A stretch of DNA of 64,000 nucleotides from Macrostomum hystrix. Taxonomy: Eukaryota; Platyhelminthes; Macrostomidae. Where the stretch lies: contig CATNEN010000038.1 in assembly GCA_950097015.1 (NCBI GenBank), positions 434,001 through 498,000 on the forward strand, in the 5' to 3' direction. The notes beneath the pieces are model-generated. The model did no database searches and was not told the origin of the DNA. It worked only from the letters and a program-made list of their open reading frames with translations. The position numbers and the translations under genes were made by a program. Below, piece after piece: positions 1 through 11,910 of this stretch (positions within the stretch are counted from its first letter, which is position 1; each line of letters starts with the position of its first letter).

Positions 1-476
1 TGTTTCCTCTCCACTTTAATCCACTTAGCTAATATTCTCCCAAACAGCCCAGCAACTGGCTTAGTAATTGAGGCCTACCATGGGGAAGATAATCCCTAAA
101 AAATAGGATAAACCACACCGACCGTTTTGTAATCCTGCCAGCTGTGGAGAATTATTTCGCATTGCTGCATTGCTATCAGAGAAAACTGCTTCATCAACAG
201 TGGCTAAACTGCCTCCCAGTTAAACAATGTCTAAACATTTTTATGACAAGCGTTTCACAGAAAAAAGTTCTGGAAAAGTTAATATTGATTTGCTGCCGGC
301 ATTTAGAATTTGCGAGTCCGTTATGCCTGCCTTGGCTGTCAACTCTCATAACATATTTTGAATCTGAAGGCACTATTTGTTTCCTCATGTTGCTAAAATA
401 ATTATTTGCTTAGAATACCTCACAGGATAGAAATACATTTTAACCCCGATCGGACAGATAAGCACTAAATCTCAGA
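1..476. other. Left edge, probable innexin intron sequence
   Basis: I see no recognisable exon, RNA or element here. By position it should be intronic to the minus-strand innexin gene, whose later exons lie outside the window. Confidence 0.4.
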
Positions 477-1222
477 CTGAATATTACATGAAAAACCACT
501 GAAAACTCACACTGAATCTCACACGAAAACCCACTTAAATCTCACACTGAATCTCACAGGAAAGACCACTGAAATCTCACACGAAAACCCACTGAAATCT
601 CACACGAAAACCCACTGAAATCTCACACGAAAACCCACTGAAATCTCACACTGAATCTCACAGGAAAAACCACTGAAATCTCACACTGAATCTCACAGGA
701 AAAACCACTGAAATCTCACACTGTATCTCACACGAAAACCCACTGAAATCTCACGCGAAAACACACTGAAATCTCACACGAAAACCCACTGAAATCTCAC
801 ATGAAAACCCACTGAAATCTTACACGAAAACCCACTGAAATCTCACACTGAATCTCACACGAAAAACCACTGAAATCTCACACTGAATCTCACACGAAAA
901 CCCACTGAAATCTCGCACTGAATCTCACACGAAAACCCACTGAAATCTCGCACTGAATCTCACACGAAAACCCACTGAAATCTCACACTGAATCTCACAC
1001 GAAAACCCACTGAAATCTCACACTGAATCTCACACTGAAATCTCGGACTGAATCTCACACGAAAAACCACTGAAATCTCACACTGAATCTCACACGAAAA
1101 CCCACTGAAATCTCACACTGAATCTCACACTGAAATCTCGGACTGAATCTCACACGAAAACCCACTGAAATCTCACACTGAATCTCATCTGAAAGGGCGC
1201 TAAAACTCACTCAAAATCTCAC
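477..1222. repeat. Tandem array, 23/35-bp units, in innexin intron
   Basis: Units of about 23 bp, and a 35-bp form with an extra 12 bp, repeat from about 477 to the donor. Read on the gene strand each unit has the core GTGAGATTTCAGTGGGTTTT. The intron's own first 22 bases are a diverged unit of the same kind (GTGAGATTTTGAGTGAGTTT), so the array grows straight out of the 5' splice site. The 35-bp form dominates near the exon and the 23-bp form further away. Confidence 0.93.
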
Positions 1223-1630
1223 CTGGATGCCAGACTGCCAGTTGAACAGTCTCCACACCAGGCAGGGCAGGTTGAATAGGAAGGCCTGTATCAGCAGCAC
1301 CAGCGGCACCCACTGGTAATAGCCAATCATGGTCTTGTAGCGCTCAGGCTCTCTGTGTGGCACATTCTGCTCAGCTGTGCTCACATAATAGGTGCGAGTC
1401 ACCCAGCACACATTCTCAGCGTACTCTTCCTGAGCTCGCGTGAACTCGGTCGGCACCCAGCAGGCGATTGGCTTGCCGATGTACTGCCTGCAGGAGATCA
1501 CCAGCGAGAAGGCCACGATGATCACCGTGCTGAAGGTATGCGACAGCCGGTCCGAGAAGTCGTCGTCGCGACGATAGCGCGACGAATCCAGGCGCAGCTT
1601 GGAGAGGCCGGCAACGAATGCTGAGTCCAT
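1223..1630 (-). CDS. Innexin, first coding exon (N-terminal 136 residues; gene continues left of window)
   Basis: Innexins form invertebrate gap junctions and non-junctional channels in the plasma membrane. The exon encodes a short cytosolic N-terminus, TM1 (about residues 32-50, FSTVIIVAFSLVISC), the first extracellular loop with the expected cysteine pair (PIACW and ENVCW), and TM2 containing the family signature YYQWVP followed by a hydrophobic run ending PCLVWR. The ATG at 1630 is in strong context (GCCCATGGAC). The exon ends in phase 0 at a clear donor (CCAG|GTGAGA, last exonic base 1223). Innexins are usually 350-450 aa, so TM3, TM4 and the second loop must lie on exons below position 1. 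The intron beyond is occupied by a tandem array whose units resemble this donor. Family assignment is firm; which paralogue it is cannot be told. Confidence 0.93.
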
Positions 1631-1675
1631 GGGCAATGCGCCGCTTACATGCTCAAAGTCCCTGGCGATCGAGGG

Positions 1676-2045
1676 CGGGTTGATTGATTGATGGGTTGAT
1701 CGATTGGTCGATTAATTTATTGATACATTGATATATTGATATATTTGATGCTTTGTTGTATTGATAGATTGATAAATAAACGGATTGATCGCTTGATTGA
1801 TTGATAGATTGATCGATTCATAGATTAACGGATTGATCGCTTGATTGATTGATAGATTAATCGATCTTGATCGATCGATAGACTGATGATGGAGTGATTG
1901 ATTGGTCGATTAACCGATTGATGGATTAATAAATTGATAGCCTATAAACTGGTTGATTAATCAATAAAATAACAGATTCATGGATTAATTGATCATTTAA
2001 TTGATGATTAGATTGATCGATTGATCGATTTCTGATCGACTGAGC
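1676..2045. repeat. Degenerate GATT/TTGAT simple-sequence tract
   Basis: Low-complexity runs of TTGATTGATTGATAGATTGA type lie just upstream of the innexin start codon. They are irregular rather than a clean microsatellite. A similar tract occurs at 53,610-53,690. Confidence 0.85.
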
Positions 2046-3560
2046 AATTATTTTGAATATTAGTAAATTAGTTTATCCTTTCGTTGAACATCTATAGGTT
2101 ATTTTGTTGATCGTTTTTTCGATGATTAGTCTCAATAATCCAATGATTGGTGTCTGAATATACACTCTTAGATAGATTCGCAAATTCCTGTAATGCCTGA
2201 ATGATGGATTGTACATGCACTTCTCAAAGCATTTCGCCTCACCGTGACCTTCTGTTTCGATGCATGCTCAGCAGTGCCAGTCACGATGACAATCTTCACC
2301 TGTTGCCATCTGGTAGGTGCTCAGCTCACAGATATGTATTGAGGATTTCTTGATGTTTGTTACATGTTCACAGTGGCAGTGAGTTGCAATGATTGGGAAT
2401 ACTGTCATTGCAGTTGTAAGGATAAAATATGGAGATATTCAGCTACAAGCAGCTGCCACATGCGGGAGGTTGTGGGGCAGCTTTGGCATGCAGGCCGAAA
2501 ATGATTGGTCAGAATCAAGAGGGATTTACATCCCATCAAATTATTCTGGCTGGGGAACAGGGACTACAGATGAAGTGATGAAAGCGTTTTTGTAGTGCTC
2601 AGACGAAAATTTTTTGATTGCCGAAAAAATAGCTCAGCAATATGGCGGATCAGAGGAGAAAAGGGAGGGAAGGAGGCAGATGTGACTCAGTTGAGCTTGC
2701 GTGATCTGCTACAGCTGAGCACCCACCTGTAAAATGGCTGACTATGTGTACCGGGAGCTTTAGTAGATTGTGAGGCATTGTGTTCACGCAATCTCTCTTG
2801 CATGGTTACTAGAAATGCTGTGTGTGACACTCAATTCATAGCCCTGAATAAATCACATCAAATTGCTATGAATCAATGCTAGGACCAGAAACTAATAACT
2901 ATTGATTTCGACAGTCGCAATGAGATAATTCACACGATCTCATCGTCAGTCAGTTTACACTCTGACTGTGCTATATTTAGCTAGGGCTGTCAAGCAAACA
3001 GATGTACAGTTACAGCTACACTCGGTTACAGATGAGATAAGCCAAGAGTACACGCGCCACTTATCCTAAAGATGTGCATCAGCAACCAGCAGCAGATTTC
3101 ATCTAATTCGCGCAGTTGCCTTGCAGAACATTCAAAGCTGAAGTCAGTAATTTGCCCAAGTTAGAATTCCCGGAAGGGCTGCTCGCTGTGCTCACACTTT
3201 GAGCACTTTCCGGAGTCACTGCTGGAGTTCAGCGAGGCTTCCGCAAATCAAGTTTGCTCAAACTGCTCTCCTACTATTTAGTGCCAGTGATGGCTGATTT
3301 TCCGATTTACCAAATCAATCAATCAATAAGTTCGTTGGTTGGCAAATTTTTAGGTCTTTAGCGAGGAAATAGTGCCGCATTCACAAGCTTTGCCTGATAA
3401 AGTTTTAAAGGGCCGCTTCAGGTTTGAGATTGAGTCGGCTCAAATTGACCATAACTGGAAAATATTGTAATTATCACGCTTAAGTTTGAGTCCAATAGCA
3501 ACTCGTGCTAATCACGGCTTCTAGATTATGACAGCAACTCAACATTAGTGCTAACTACAG
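2046..3560. other. Upstream region of innexin, no feature recognised
   Basis: The stretch lies 5' of the innexin gene on the minus strand and may hold its promoter and any untranslated first exon. I see no convincing coding exon or RNA gene in it. Confidence 0.4.
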
Positions 3561-5036
3561 GTGCGAATCTTATCTAACTGGAAACTGATGTGTCTAACAG
3601 TTGGGAAGCTTATCTAACCGGGAACTGATGTGTCTAACATGTTGGAATCTTATCTAACCGGGAACTGATGTGTCTAACAGGTGGGAATCTTATCTAACTG
3701 GGAACTGATGTGTCAAACCGGTGGGAAACTTATCTAACTGGGAACTGATGTGTCTAACAGGTGGGAAACTTATCTAACTGGGAACTGATGTGTCTAACAG
3801 GTGGGAATCTTATCTAACTGGGAACTGATTTGTCTAACAGGTGGGAAACTTATCTAACTGGGAACTGATGTGTCTAACAGGTTGGAATCTTATCTAACTG
3901 GGAACTGATGTGTCTAACAGGTGGGAATCTTATCTAACTGGGAACTGACGTGTCTAAGAGGTGGGAATCTTATCTAACTGGGAACTGATGTGTCTAACAG
4001 GTGGGAATCTTATCTAACTGGGAACTGATGTGTCTAAGAGGTGGGAATCTGATCTAACTGGGAACTGATGTGTCTAACAGGTGGGAATCTTATCTAACTG
4101 GGAACTGATGTGTCTAAGAGGTGGGAATCTTATCTAACCGGGAACTGATGTGTCTAACAGGTGGGAATCTTATCTAACCGGGAACTGATGTGTCTAACAG
4201 GTGGGAATCTTATCTAACCGGGAACTGATGTGTCTAACAGGTGGGAATCTTATCTAACCGGGAACTGATGTGTCTAACAGTTGGGAAGCTTATCTAACCG
4301 GGAACTGATGTGTCTAACAGGTGGGAATCTTATCTAACCGGGAACTGATGTGTCTAACAGGTGGGAATCTTATCTAACTGGGAACTGATGTGTCAAACCG
4401 GTGGGAATCTTATCTAACCGGGAACTGATGTGTCTAACAGGTTGGAATCTTATCTAACCGGGAACTGATGTGTCTAACAGGTTGGAATCTTATCTAACTG
4501 GGAACTGATGTGTCTAACAGGTTGGAATCTTATCTAACTGGGAACTGATGTGTCTAACAGGTTGGAATCTTATCTAACCGGGAACTGATGTGTCTAACAG
4601 GTGGGAATCTTATCTAACTGGGAACTGATGTGTCTAACAGGTGGGAATCTTATCTAACTGGGAACTGATTTGTCTAACAGGTGGGAAACTTATCTAACCG
4701 GGAACTGATGTGTCTAACAGGTGGGAAACTTATCTAACCGGGAACTGATGTGTCTAACAGGTGGGAATCTTATCTAACTCGGAACTGATGTGTCTAACAG
4801 GTGGGAATCTTATCTAACCGGGAACTGATGTGTCTAACAGGTGGGAATCTTATCTAACCGGGAACTGATGTGTCTAACAGGTGGGAATCTTATCTAACCG
4901 GGAACTGATGTGTCTAACAGGTGGGAATCTTATCTAACTGGGAACTGATGTGTCTAACAGGTGGGAATCTTATATAACAGAGAATTGATGTGTCTAACAG
5001 GTGGGAATCTTATATAACAGAGAATTGATGTGTATA
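3561..5036. repeat. Large 40-bp minisatellite, about 37 copies
   Basis: The period is exactly 40 bp. Each unit contains GGAACTGATGTGTCTAACAG followed by GTGGGAATCTTATCTAAC(C/T)G. Variants are single-base changes (T/G at GTGGG or GTTGG, C/T in TAACCG or TAACTG) scattered through the array. The last two copies are more diverged (TATATAACAGAGAATTG). The CTAACAG/TCTAAC core recurs in other arrays of the window. Confidence 0.97.
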
Positions 5037-6384
5037 AAGTATGGTCAAATTTATTGTGAATTAACGAGCTTGTTTTTTTGTGTACGGCTGTTTACTAAAA
5101 ATGGCGTTAAAATTCAAATCATGCTACTACTACCTAGTAGTGTCTAGAAATTCAAGATTATACTTTTTTGTTCGCAACGGGCGGGATATGACAGGAATAA
5201 ATTCAAGTCTGAAATTAAGAAGCCCCCAGACCCGATGGAAGGAGAATTGCTAGAAAAAAATAGCACATTGCGATGAGATTGACAAACCAACAGATGGGAT
5301 TTCAGAAGCAGCTCTGTCCACCTCCCACTAGTCTGTTTGCTTCTCGCTCTGTTGGCGATGCAGCAGCAACAGCTGCAGCAGCAGCAGCAGTTTTTTCCTG
5401 GCTCTCATATTTTCTGCTTCCTGTGGAACTAGCCGAAGCAGTGGCGGGCAGTGGGGTGGCTGTCTGGTCATCTGCGCGTCCTTGAACAAACAGAGCCGCA
5501 TACTGCTGCTGCTGCTGCTGCTGCTGTCTCAGCACGTGTGGGTTGAGTCTGATAGTTAGAATTTTCTGTTCTGTACAGATTTTTCAATTCCAATTTAGTT
5601 TTTAATTCCGCCCTAAGACACATTATGCTTGCCTTCGTATAATAGGGGCGGTTCGTTCGATGTACTTTTAAGACGAAATATTGGCAACATGAAAACTTGT
5701 TGTTGTCTCCGCAAGCTCTAGAATCAAGCCTTGCCTCACCTCAATTGGCTTGTTTTGACATAGTGCCAGCTTCTGTAACTTCAGTATGAGTTTTATTTCA
5801 TCTTTCTGTTCGCCAGATTCACACTAGGGCCAGTTGCGTGACCGTTGATTCTGCGGAAATTGTCTGGGCTGTGAGGCCCTCAGTACCGTCTCAACCCACC
5901 TGCACTTATCATTTCTAATATGTTCAACTCAGGCAGCGGTACATGCTGAATATGCTTGCACTTATGAGCTGTATGATTTTCGCATGCTCTAAACTCTAAG
6001 ACGTGTTTTTTTCGACCGACTACTCAGGAAAGCTTGTTTGTAGCAACTTTGCTTGCTTCCAACAGCTCTCTCTTATGGTTCCCGTGCAAAGGTCATCTTT
6101 GATTTCCTACTCAAACACAATAAGTACTCAGGGGAAGTATTGCCCGAATGCCTGTTTTTTTCGCTCTGCCTCTGGTGTGGCAACTCAATAACAAGAAATT
6201 TTAGAAATTCTGGGAGTTTTTACAGCAGCATCTCTAAAAAAATGCTGAAATCTCAAAGTTTTGACAGAATTATAATTTTCCCAATCGCTCTAATGCGCAT
6301 AAACCCTGTAAGCCAATCAGCTTAAGCGTTCAAGTTTCACCAGCTTGTCAAACAATTAAGTCTGCTTCATCTGAGCCTTAGTTG
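5037..6384. other. Non-coding stretch with short CAG/CTG runs
   Basis: Short GCAGCAGCAG runs (about 5,358-5,390) and a CTG run (about 5,502-5,526) give short Ala/Gln/Leu-rich frames on both strands. They have no domain, no good start context and no splice structure I can support. The rest is unremarkable. Confidence 0.5.
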
Positions 6385-6435
6385 TCAACGGACCTTCAAC
6401 GGACCTTCAACGGACCTTCAACGGATCTTCAACGG
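6385..6435. repeat. Short 11-bp tandem repeat
   Basis: The unit ACGGACCTTCA is repeated about 4.5 times at the 3' boundary of a SINE copy. Confidence 0.85.
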
Positions 6436-6650
6436 TTCCAAGCCGCAGCTGTTGCGCGGCGTATCTGAAAGCTGCGTTGGACTGTTCAGTTCACGGACTT
6501 CCACCCTCTATTACCATGGCAGCTAATGCTGGTGCCCATTTAACAGGACACAAATTATATTAGTGAAGTCAGGAATCGAACCCCCGACCTTCAAGGGGTA
6601 AGTCCGATGCTCTAACCACTAGTACTGTAGCTCGTCATCGGTAAGAGCTG
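6436..6650 (-). mobile_element. tRNA-derived SINE, family A
   Basis: On the minus strand the element starts with a tRNA-like head that has an A-box-like TAGTGGTTAGAGCATCGGAC and an intact B box (GGTTCGATTCC). A body shared with other copies follows: a TTAAATGGGCACCAGCATTA-type segment and a segment read on plus as TTGCGCGGCGTATCTGAA. Similar copies lie at 12,487-12,622, 46,240-46,552 and 53,690-53,880. Confidence 0.8.
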
Positions 6651-7100
6651 GCCAACAACGTTTCCTATGACATGTCAAGCGAATCTTTCAAAAAGTCACT
6701 TGCAGGAGTTGCAGCACGGGTCGTCCAGGCATGGCGGGTCACCTATACCTACCGGCCCTACCATTTTATTGTTTTATACGCACAACTGCCCCGCCACGTG
6801 GGGTTCAAGCGAGGGCGGACCAGCTCGCGAGACCTAGAGCAGCTGGCCCATCGTCCGACATCAATGCCAGTTTGAGACGCTGAGAACAAACTCCAGGGAA
6901 CGTAGACCAACACCCAGTTCTTATCCGCTCTTATAATTTTATAAATTCTTATAATTTTTATCCATAATGTTGGGCCTTCACGAAAATCGGTCATTCGTTG
7001 GCAGTGGGTATTTGAAATACCCGCGTGGTCTTTCCCTTGTGAAGCTTCTACTTGGATCTGAGTCCTTTTTGTCAGTCTGCCAGTGAATCTGCTGCATTCC

Positions 7101-7455
7101 TAATAATAATAATAATAATTGCAGGAGGCCTGCGGGCAATGGCACATTATTTGGTGACAGTAGACCCGCAGCCAGCGAGGAGGCAATTCTGCCCATTTCG
7201 CTGACTCCTGAGCACACACGCACACAGATGCTGTATGCAGGCATCAGCTCACACAGGTGTGTACATCTGCCATGATTCTCATCGCCAGGCAGAGTACACT
7301 CTCACTGTGCCTTGGAGGTGGGCCCTCGAGTGCGTAAATTGCACGACAAGCCCCCAAGCCTTCTCTCCGCGGCTGCGCCCCAAATGAATGCGACCTCGCC
7401 GCGGGAATCGAGCTCAGGGACCTTGGCGCGTTACGCGTTAACGGCTCTGCCATCT
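7101..7455 (-). mobile_element. tRNA-derived SINE, family B, with ATT-type tail
   Basis: On the minus strand a Ser/Leu-like tRNA head (GGCAGAGCCGTTAACGCG, B box around GAGCTCGATTCCC) is followed by a body of about 280 bp. A short ATT-repeat tail is seen on plus as TAATAATAATAATAATT at about 7,101-7,118. The body matches segments at 24,170-24,465, 44,223-44,395 and 63,829-64,000. Confidence 0.8.
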
Positions 7456-7961
7456 ATTTCCAAATTAGCTACGTGTAATTCACTTGCATTGCAGAAACTC
7501 AAAGCCAATACTCACTGTCTCAGTCGATCCTTTCTTAATGCTCTCGGCAAGCTTCTGGTGGTTGTTCCCACCTCCAGTGGCATTTTCGCATTTTTTGGTA
7601 TGCTAAAAGTTTTCTTGAAATAATATTGACTTGGCAGTTCAAGGCACTTAGTTAGTTTTTCTTGACTAAAGGAACACGAGAGCTGTGGCAATATGCGCTC
7701 GTATCGGCCTGTTTATAGCGAGAATTTCCTTGCTGGCGGGAGTTAAAATAGGGATTGGAAAATAGGGATTGGACCTGACCGGGCGCGGGTCAAACACCTT
7801 CTTTATTTGCTCCCAGTTTCTTATCTACCTGGCCCTGATTCCCTTGACACTTTTGGGATGTTCTTGATTCTAGCGGGTGAAGGACGTGCCTCAGTGGCCT
7901 TCAAAACTGGCTGCAGGGCTGTTCTCATCTTGCAGCTAGAAGCCACCTCAATATCAATCTC
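7456..7961. other. No feature recognised
   Basis: Unique-looking sequence between a SINE and a short minisatellite. I found no exon, RNA or repeat that I can support. Confidence 0.4.
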
Positions 7962-8192
7962 AATTTGTGTACCAAAGCAACAGGATTCACAAATGGTCTC
8001 TGGATCTCAATTTGTGTACCAAAGCAACAGGACTCACAAATGGTCTCTGGATCTCAATTTGTGTACCAAAGCAACAGGACTCACAAATGGTCTCTGGATC
8101 TCAATTTGTGTACCAAAGCAACAGGACTCACAAATGGTCTCTGGATCTCAATTTGTGTACCAAAGCAACAGGACTCACAAATGGTCTCTGGA
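7962..8192. repeat. 47-bp tandem repeat, about 4.9 copies
   Basis: Nearly identical copies of a 47-bp unit that includes TTTGTGTACCAAAGCAACAG and ACTCACAAATGGTCTCTGGA. Because 47 is not a multiple of three, the array is open in all forward frames in turn, which produces spurious repetitive ORFs. Confidence 0.95.
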
Positions 8193-10000
8193 AAAATCCA
8201 GGAAACCTCAGAAGGCATTTAAATTATCCAACCATTTTTTCATAGGTGTTTAAAAGTCATTCCTTGAAATTACCTTCATCTCAAAGGAAAGTACTTTGCA
8301 TGATTAAAAAATGTTTGCGGTGATTTTTTTTTAAAGTACTCCAACCTTGAGTAGAAACTTTGCTGAGGAGGGAAGTTACATTTTTATATCAAAAGTCCTT
8401 TCAAAATCATGACAATGATGTCAATGTCTCACAAAATCCCTTAAAAGAATACATCCTAGTTAATTAGCCTACCTGTTCTGTGGTAGTCGGGTTCTCGGCT
8501 CGTCCCGCTGCTGTTGATTGAACGGTCGGTCAATATGATCAATTTGTATCAACTCAGGCATGCACAGGTATATGCCCGGGCAAAGTTTGTGGGGCTGATG
8601 TGTGTCTCTTCGACTAAAGAAAGCAAGGCCAAGAAATAACTTCATTGTGAGTGCTTTAAACAACTATATGGTTCAACTCAGACATGACTATGTACAGTCC
8701 AGCAAGAATGCTAGTGACCACCCTGAGCGTTGTGCTCGGCTTCATCTCTGTGACGGTCAATATGGTGAGAGTAATGAGCAGGCATGAGTTAATGCAGCAT
8801 CCAACACTCTATTGTCCTTCCCATAAAAGGCTTTTTCTGCTGCAAGAAAAATTAGTTCGCCAGATTCGCAGCTCGGTTAGCAAACAAGAGCAGAAGTACT
8901 GTACTCACACACGATTTCTGCTAACAAAATACGCTATAAACTGACAGAAGACGAAAATGAATGAAAGAATGCAACTCTACATTCATCTGGAACGAATTAA
9001 GCAGCCAATATTGATTGACTCATCGCTTGTCATGGGAGAATTTTCTCGACAGTCGCCACCTGGTCGCGCTTCCCTTCCAGTCAGCATGAGACTGCAGTCA
9101 GCCGTGATGTAAATAACGGAATGGTTGACATACCCAAACACCTGTGCATGCCTTGTCAGGTGGAAATTGCCTAAACCTCAACTCATTTTTGGTATTTTCT
9201 AGTTGGACTTTTAATTAACACGGCGGTTGCTAGTGTTCTGGACACTATCAACACAACATCCAGGATCGCTAATATGAAAGGCAACATCAATTAGCGATCC
9301 AGATAAAGCTTAACTGCAAGTGTAGATGCAATTAGAATTCCTTAACGCTGTCCGGTGCTTTAGCAGAAGGGAATCGTGAACTATAATGGCGAGCCTGCGC
9401 TACCGCGCCAAAGAGACCCGTTATAGTGGGCGAGTGGGGTAGCTGGCACTGCCTGATGCAGTCGATTTATCGGTAGAAAAAATCGGTCTTGTAGTTAGAA
9501 ATAGCTTAGCAGCAGTAAGAAGAGATCAACTGGCAGAGATAAGCGCTTGGGTCTAAAAATGTAAGTGAACGATGATGCGAGAACCAAATGGAGCTTGATT
9601 GTGTACACACCCCGGAGTGGGTGGCAAATGTATTGGAAAACAGTCCATCTTCATCACTATCAGGTTGCTGGGGGAGGGGTAAAGTTTTCGCCAATCATCA
9701 GGTGGCTTTTCCCTAGAATAGTCGCAAGCATACGACCGATGCAGCCTCCGACGGACACTGGGCCCATCAAGGCGATTGGGACATTGGGACGCTTGGCCCT
9801 CCACTCTCCCTAATCATAAAAGCCACACTGATAGGGGCGGTCTGGGCACAACAGGAAATTCGAGTTGAATTGCAACTGTGAGCTATAGGGCAGAGATAAG
9901 CCATGAGCGGCTTAGCCAACAACAGAAAAGAACCTGCCGAGGATTCACTCGTTCTGAGCCCAACCGCGGCTGTCGTCTATTACCTGATGCACGCGCTCTA
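8193..10000. other. Non-coding stretch, no feature recognised
   Basis: Only short frames without domains occur on either strand, including overlapping opposite-strand frames at about 9,550-9,813. I cannot assign any of this sequence. Confidence 0.4.
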
Positions 10001-10004
10001 GAAG

Positions 10005-10175
10005 TATATAATCTCTCCCGCCACAGATAAATGAATAAACGGGAGAGATTATTTACTTCTCTGTGGCCGTCAGAACGACTGAGAACTTGTTTCTCGGCCG
10101 AGGCGCAGCCGAGTCCAGAGAAACGAGTTTGAAGTCGTTCTGGCCATAGACAAACGAATAAACGGGGGAGATAGT
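10005..10175. repeat. Nested inverted repeats (foldback-like)
   Basis: Two hairpin pairs are visible. TAATCTCTCCCG (about 10,009) pairs with CGGGAGAGATTA (about 10,039). CAGAACGACT (about 10,072) pairs with AGTCGTTCTG (about 10,132), and a partial inner pairing runs through the GTTTCTCGGC/GCCGAG region. Related words (AAACGGGGGAGATA) follow. This could be a decayed foldback transposon or MITE, but the termini are not resolved. Confidence 0.55.
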
Positions 10176-10387
10176 ATTTTTCCCCAACTTGGCTCGGTCT
10201 TTTGGAAAAAAAGAACTATAGCTCAACAGTCTATGGTTCTGATCGAAACGCTTCCAAATAAATCGTTTCCTCGTCCGAGACGAATAAATGCTTCAACACT
10301 ATAGGCCATAGACTTATTTGACCGGGACAAGTGGGGGATAAGTCTGGCTCTAGAAATCTTCTTATATGATTTATAGCCAAGAGGAAT

Positions 10388-10480
10388 TCAGATTTAAGTC
10401 CCCCGAGTGGTTAGAGCAATGGACTTATCGCTGAGAGGTGTTAGAATCTCACTTAGTCTATGGGGAAAATGCGTCCTAGG
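10388..10480 (+). mobile_element. Decayed tRNA-like SINE head
   Basis: CCCCGAGTGGTTAGAGCAAT is a good A-box-like segment, followed about 40 bp later by a degraded B box (GGTGTTAGAATCTCAC). It resembles the heads of the other SINEs in the window and is too degenerate to be a functional tRNA. Confidence 0.5.
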
Positions 10481-10937
10481 TGATCTGTCCTAGACAGCTA
10501 GCTGCAACTGCAGCCTTTGGATATTAAGCACAAAAGCAGCTACCACTGGCTGGCCAATATCAGCCCTAAAACTAGAGGAAAACAGATCTATTTATATCGC
10601 AAAATTAGCCTGAGGCTCTAGCCTAGTGACCAATTTTTTAATCCTTCCGCACATTTAATGGGATAAAAAGGATTGAACTGAGGCACAAAAATCTGCGGCA
10701 AGAACACGAATCTCTTAACTGGACAATGGGCGTTCAAGAATGCATTGCAAAGCTGCTCTTTGTAATTTGTCACGAGAACTTTGACAAGCTGCAGTTTCAG
10801 GTGATTCTTCAAATTCTGTCAACCTAATTTCCGGCCTCAGCTATGTTAAAGCATCGACAAATGCTTGTGAAATTTTGTGTAATGAAGTTGCTCCGTTGTA
10901 GTATCGGCCTTGCTGTTCTCGCGATCATTTGAGTCTA

Positions 10938-11910
10938 CCGGGTGGCCCATGCGTTTAAGGACAATTTAAAAATAATCAACTGTATATACATTTTTAATAT
11001 AAAAACAACCAACAAACGAAAACTTTAACATTTTAACTGACCGCCATAATGTCTAGATGGCAACTAAAAATAACATTTACTCAATGTAGCCCCCCTCCGC
11101 TGCATACACGGCTTCAATGCGAGACCGAAACTTGGTACAGGCACCTCTGATGACGGCAGGGCCCTGAGCTGACCAGGCAGCACTAACAGCAACTTGGAGA
11201 GTCTCCACGGTAGCATAAGTTGTTAAACATGCAACGCGGGCCACGTTGTTCCACACAAAGTAATCGAGAGGGGAACAGTCTGGACTCGATGGTGGCCAAG
11301 TGGTCGCATCCCAGAAGTCCTCGCCGAGCTCCCGGCGAAGAAATTCTTGAGTAGCGACAGCCGTGTGGGTAGGAGCGCCGTCCTGCTGAAAAACAAACGT
11401 ACCTGGGGCAAAGTTGTGTCGAATCCATGGCAGTACATGATCCTGCAGCATGCGGATGTACTCGGCTGAGTTGATTTTCACTCCAGCTGGTACCCAGATC
11501 GGGGGAGCCACCCTGCCGTCCGAAGCCACGACACCGAGAAACATGACACCTTTGGCATGTTGCTGGCGAGGCATGAAGCGGTGTTCCTCCGCAGCAGAGC
11601 TGGAGTCTCCTTTCAACTGCCGCAGCAGCTCCAACTTCTTCAATGTCGCTCTTGACGGCGTAAACAAACGACCTTGCAACATTGAGGTTCTCTGCTATCT
11701 GTGCTGGGCTTATACCCCGCGCGAGCTGGTCTACCACCATCAAACGTTTAGCGCGATTCATGGCTAATGCTAAGTTGCCGAAAAATTTCGCGGCAGCTAC
11801 AGACTATATAGATACTATTTTGTCTATGACCAAAACTATTATGCTCTAGCTACCGCTGGCTTTGCTTTCTTCTATTTTTAAGGTTGTCCTTAAACGCATG
11901 GGCCACCCGG
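10938..11910 (-). mobile_element. Tc1/mariner-superfamily element with perfect 27-bp TIRs and TA target sites
   Basis: The two ends are perfect 27-bp inverted repeats (10,938-10,964 and 11,884-11,910), beginning CCGGGTGGCCCATGCGTTTA and ending GGACAA, and each is flanked outside by TA. That is the insertion signature of the IS630-Tc1-mariner superfamily. The 973-bp length is short for a full element (about 1.2-1.4 kb) because the transposase between the ends is internally deleted and frameshifted. The identical TIRs suggest fairly recent mobilisation, perhaps in trans. Confidence 0.93.
11077..11761 (-). pseudogene. Degenerate mariner-like transposase (internal deletion plus frameshift)
   Basis: The reading starts at 11,761 with a helix-turn-helix N-terminus (MNRAKRLMVVDQLARGISPA, then QIAENLNVARSFVY), which would bind the inverted ends. 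After about 50 residues the frame is lost near 11,600, and the catalytic part continues in another frame. That part shows GVMFLGVVASDG, then VFQQDGAPTHTA with the second acidic residue, then PPSSPDCSPLDYFVW with the third. I count 33 residues between the two Asp. The segment between the HTH and GVMF, which normally carries the second HTH half and the first catalytic Asp, is largely missing, so the copy should be inactive. The frame closes at about 11,077. Confidence 0.88.

Noticed and set aside
3561..5036. CRISPR-like direct repeats
   Set aside because: The units are contiguous with no unique spacers, and the sequence is a eukaryotic nuclear genome with introns; these are minisatellites.
7312..7623. 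103-residue plus-strand frame
   Set aside because: Most of it is antisense to a SINE family B copy, and no domain is seen.
9553..9813. Opposed 80-residue frames suggesting a small gene
   Set aside because: There are open frames on both strands with no start context, domain or repeat support; probably chance in locally GC-rich DNA.
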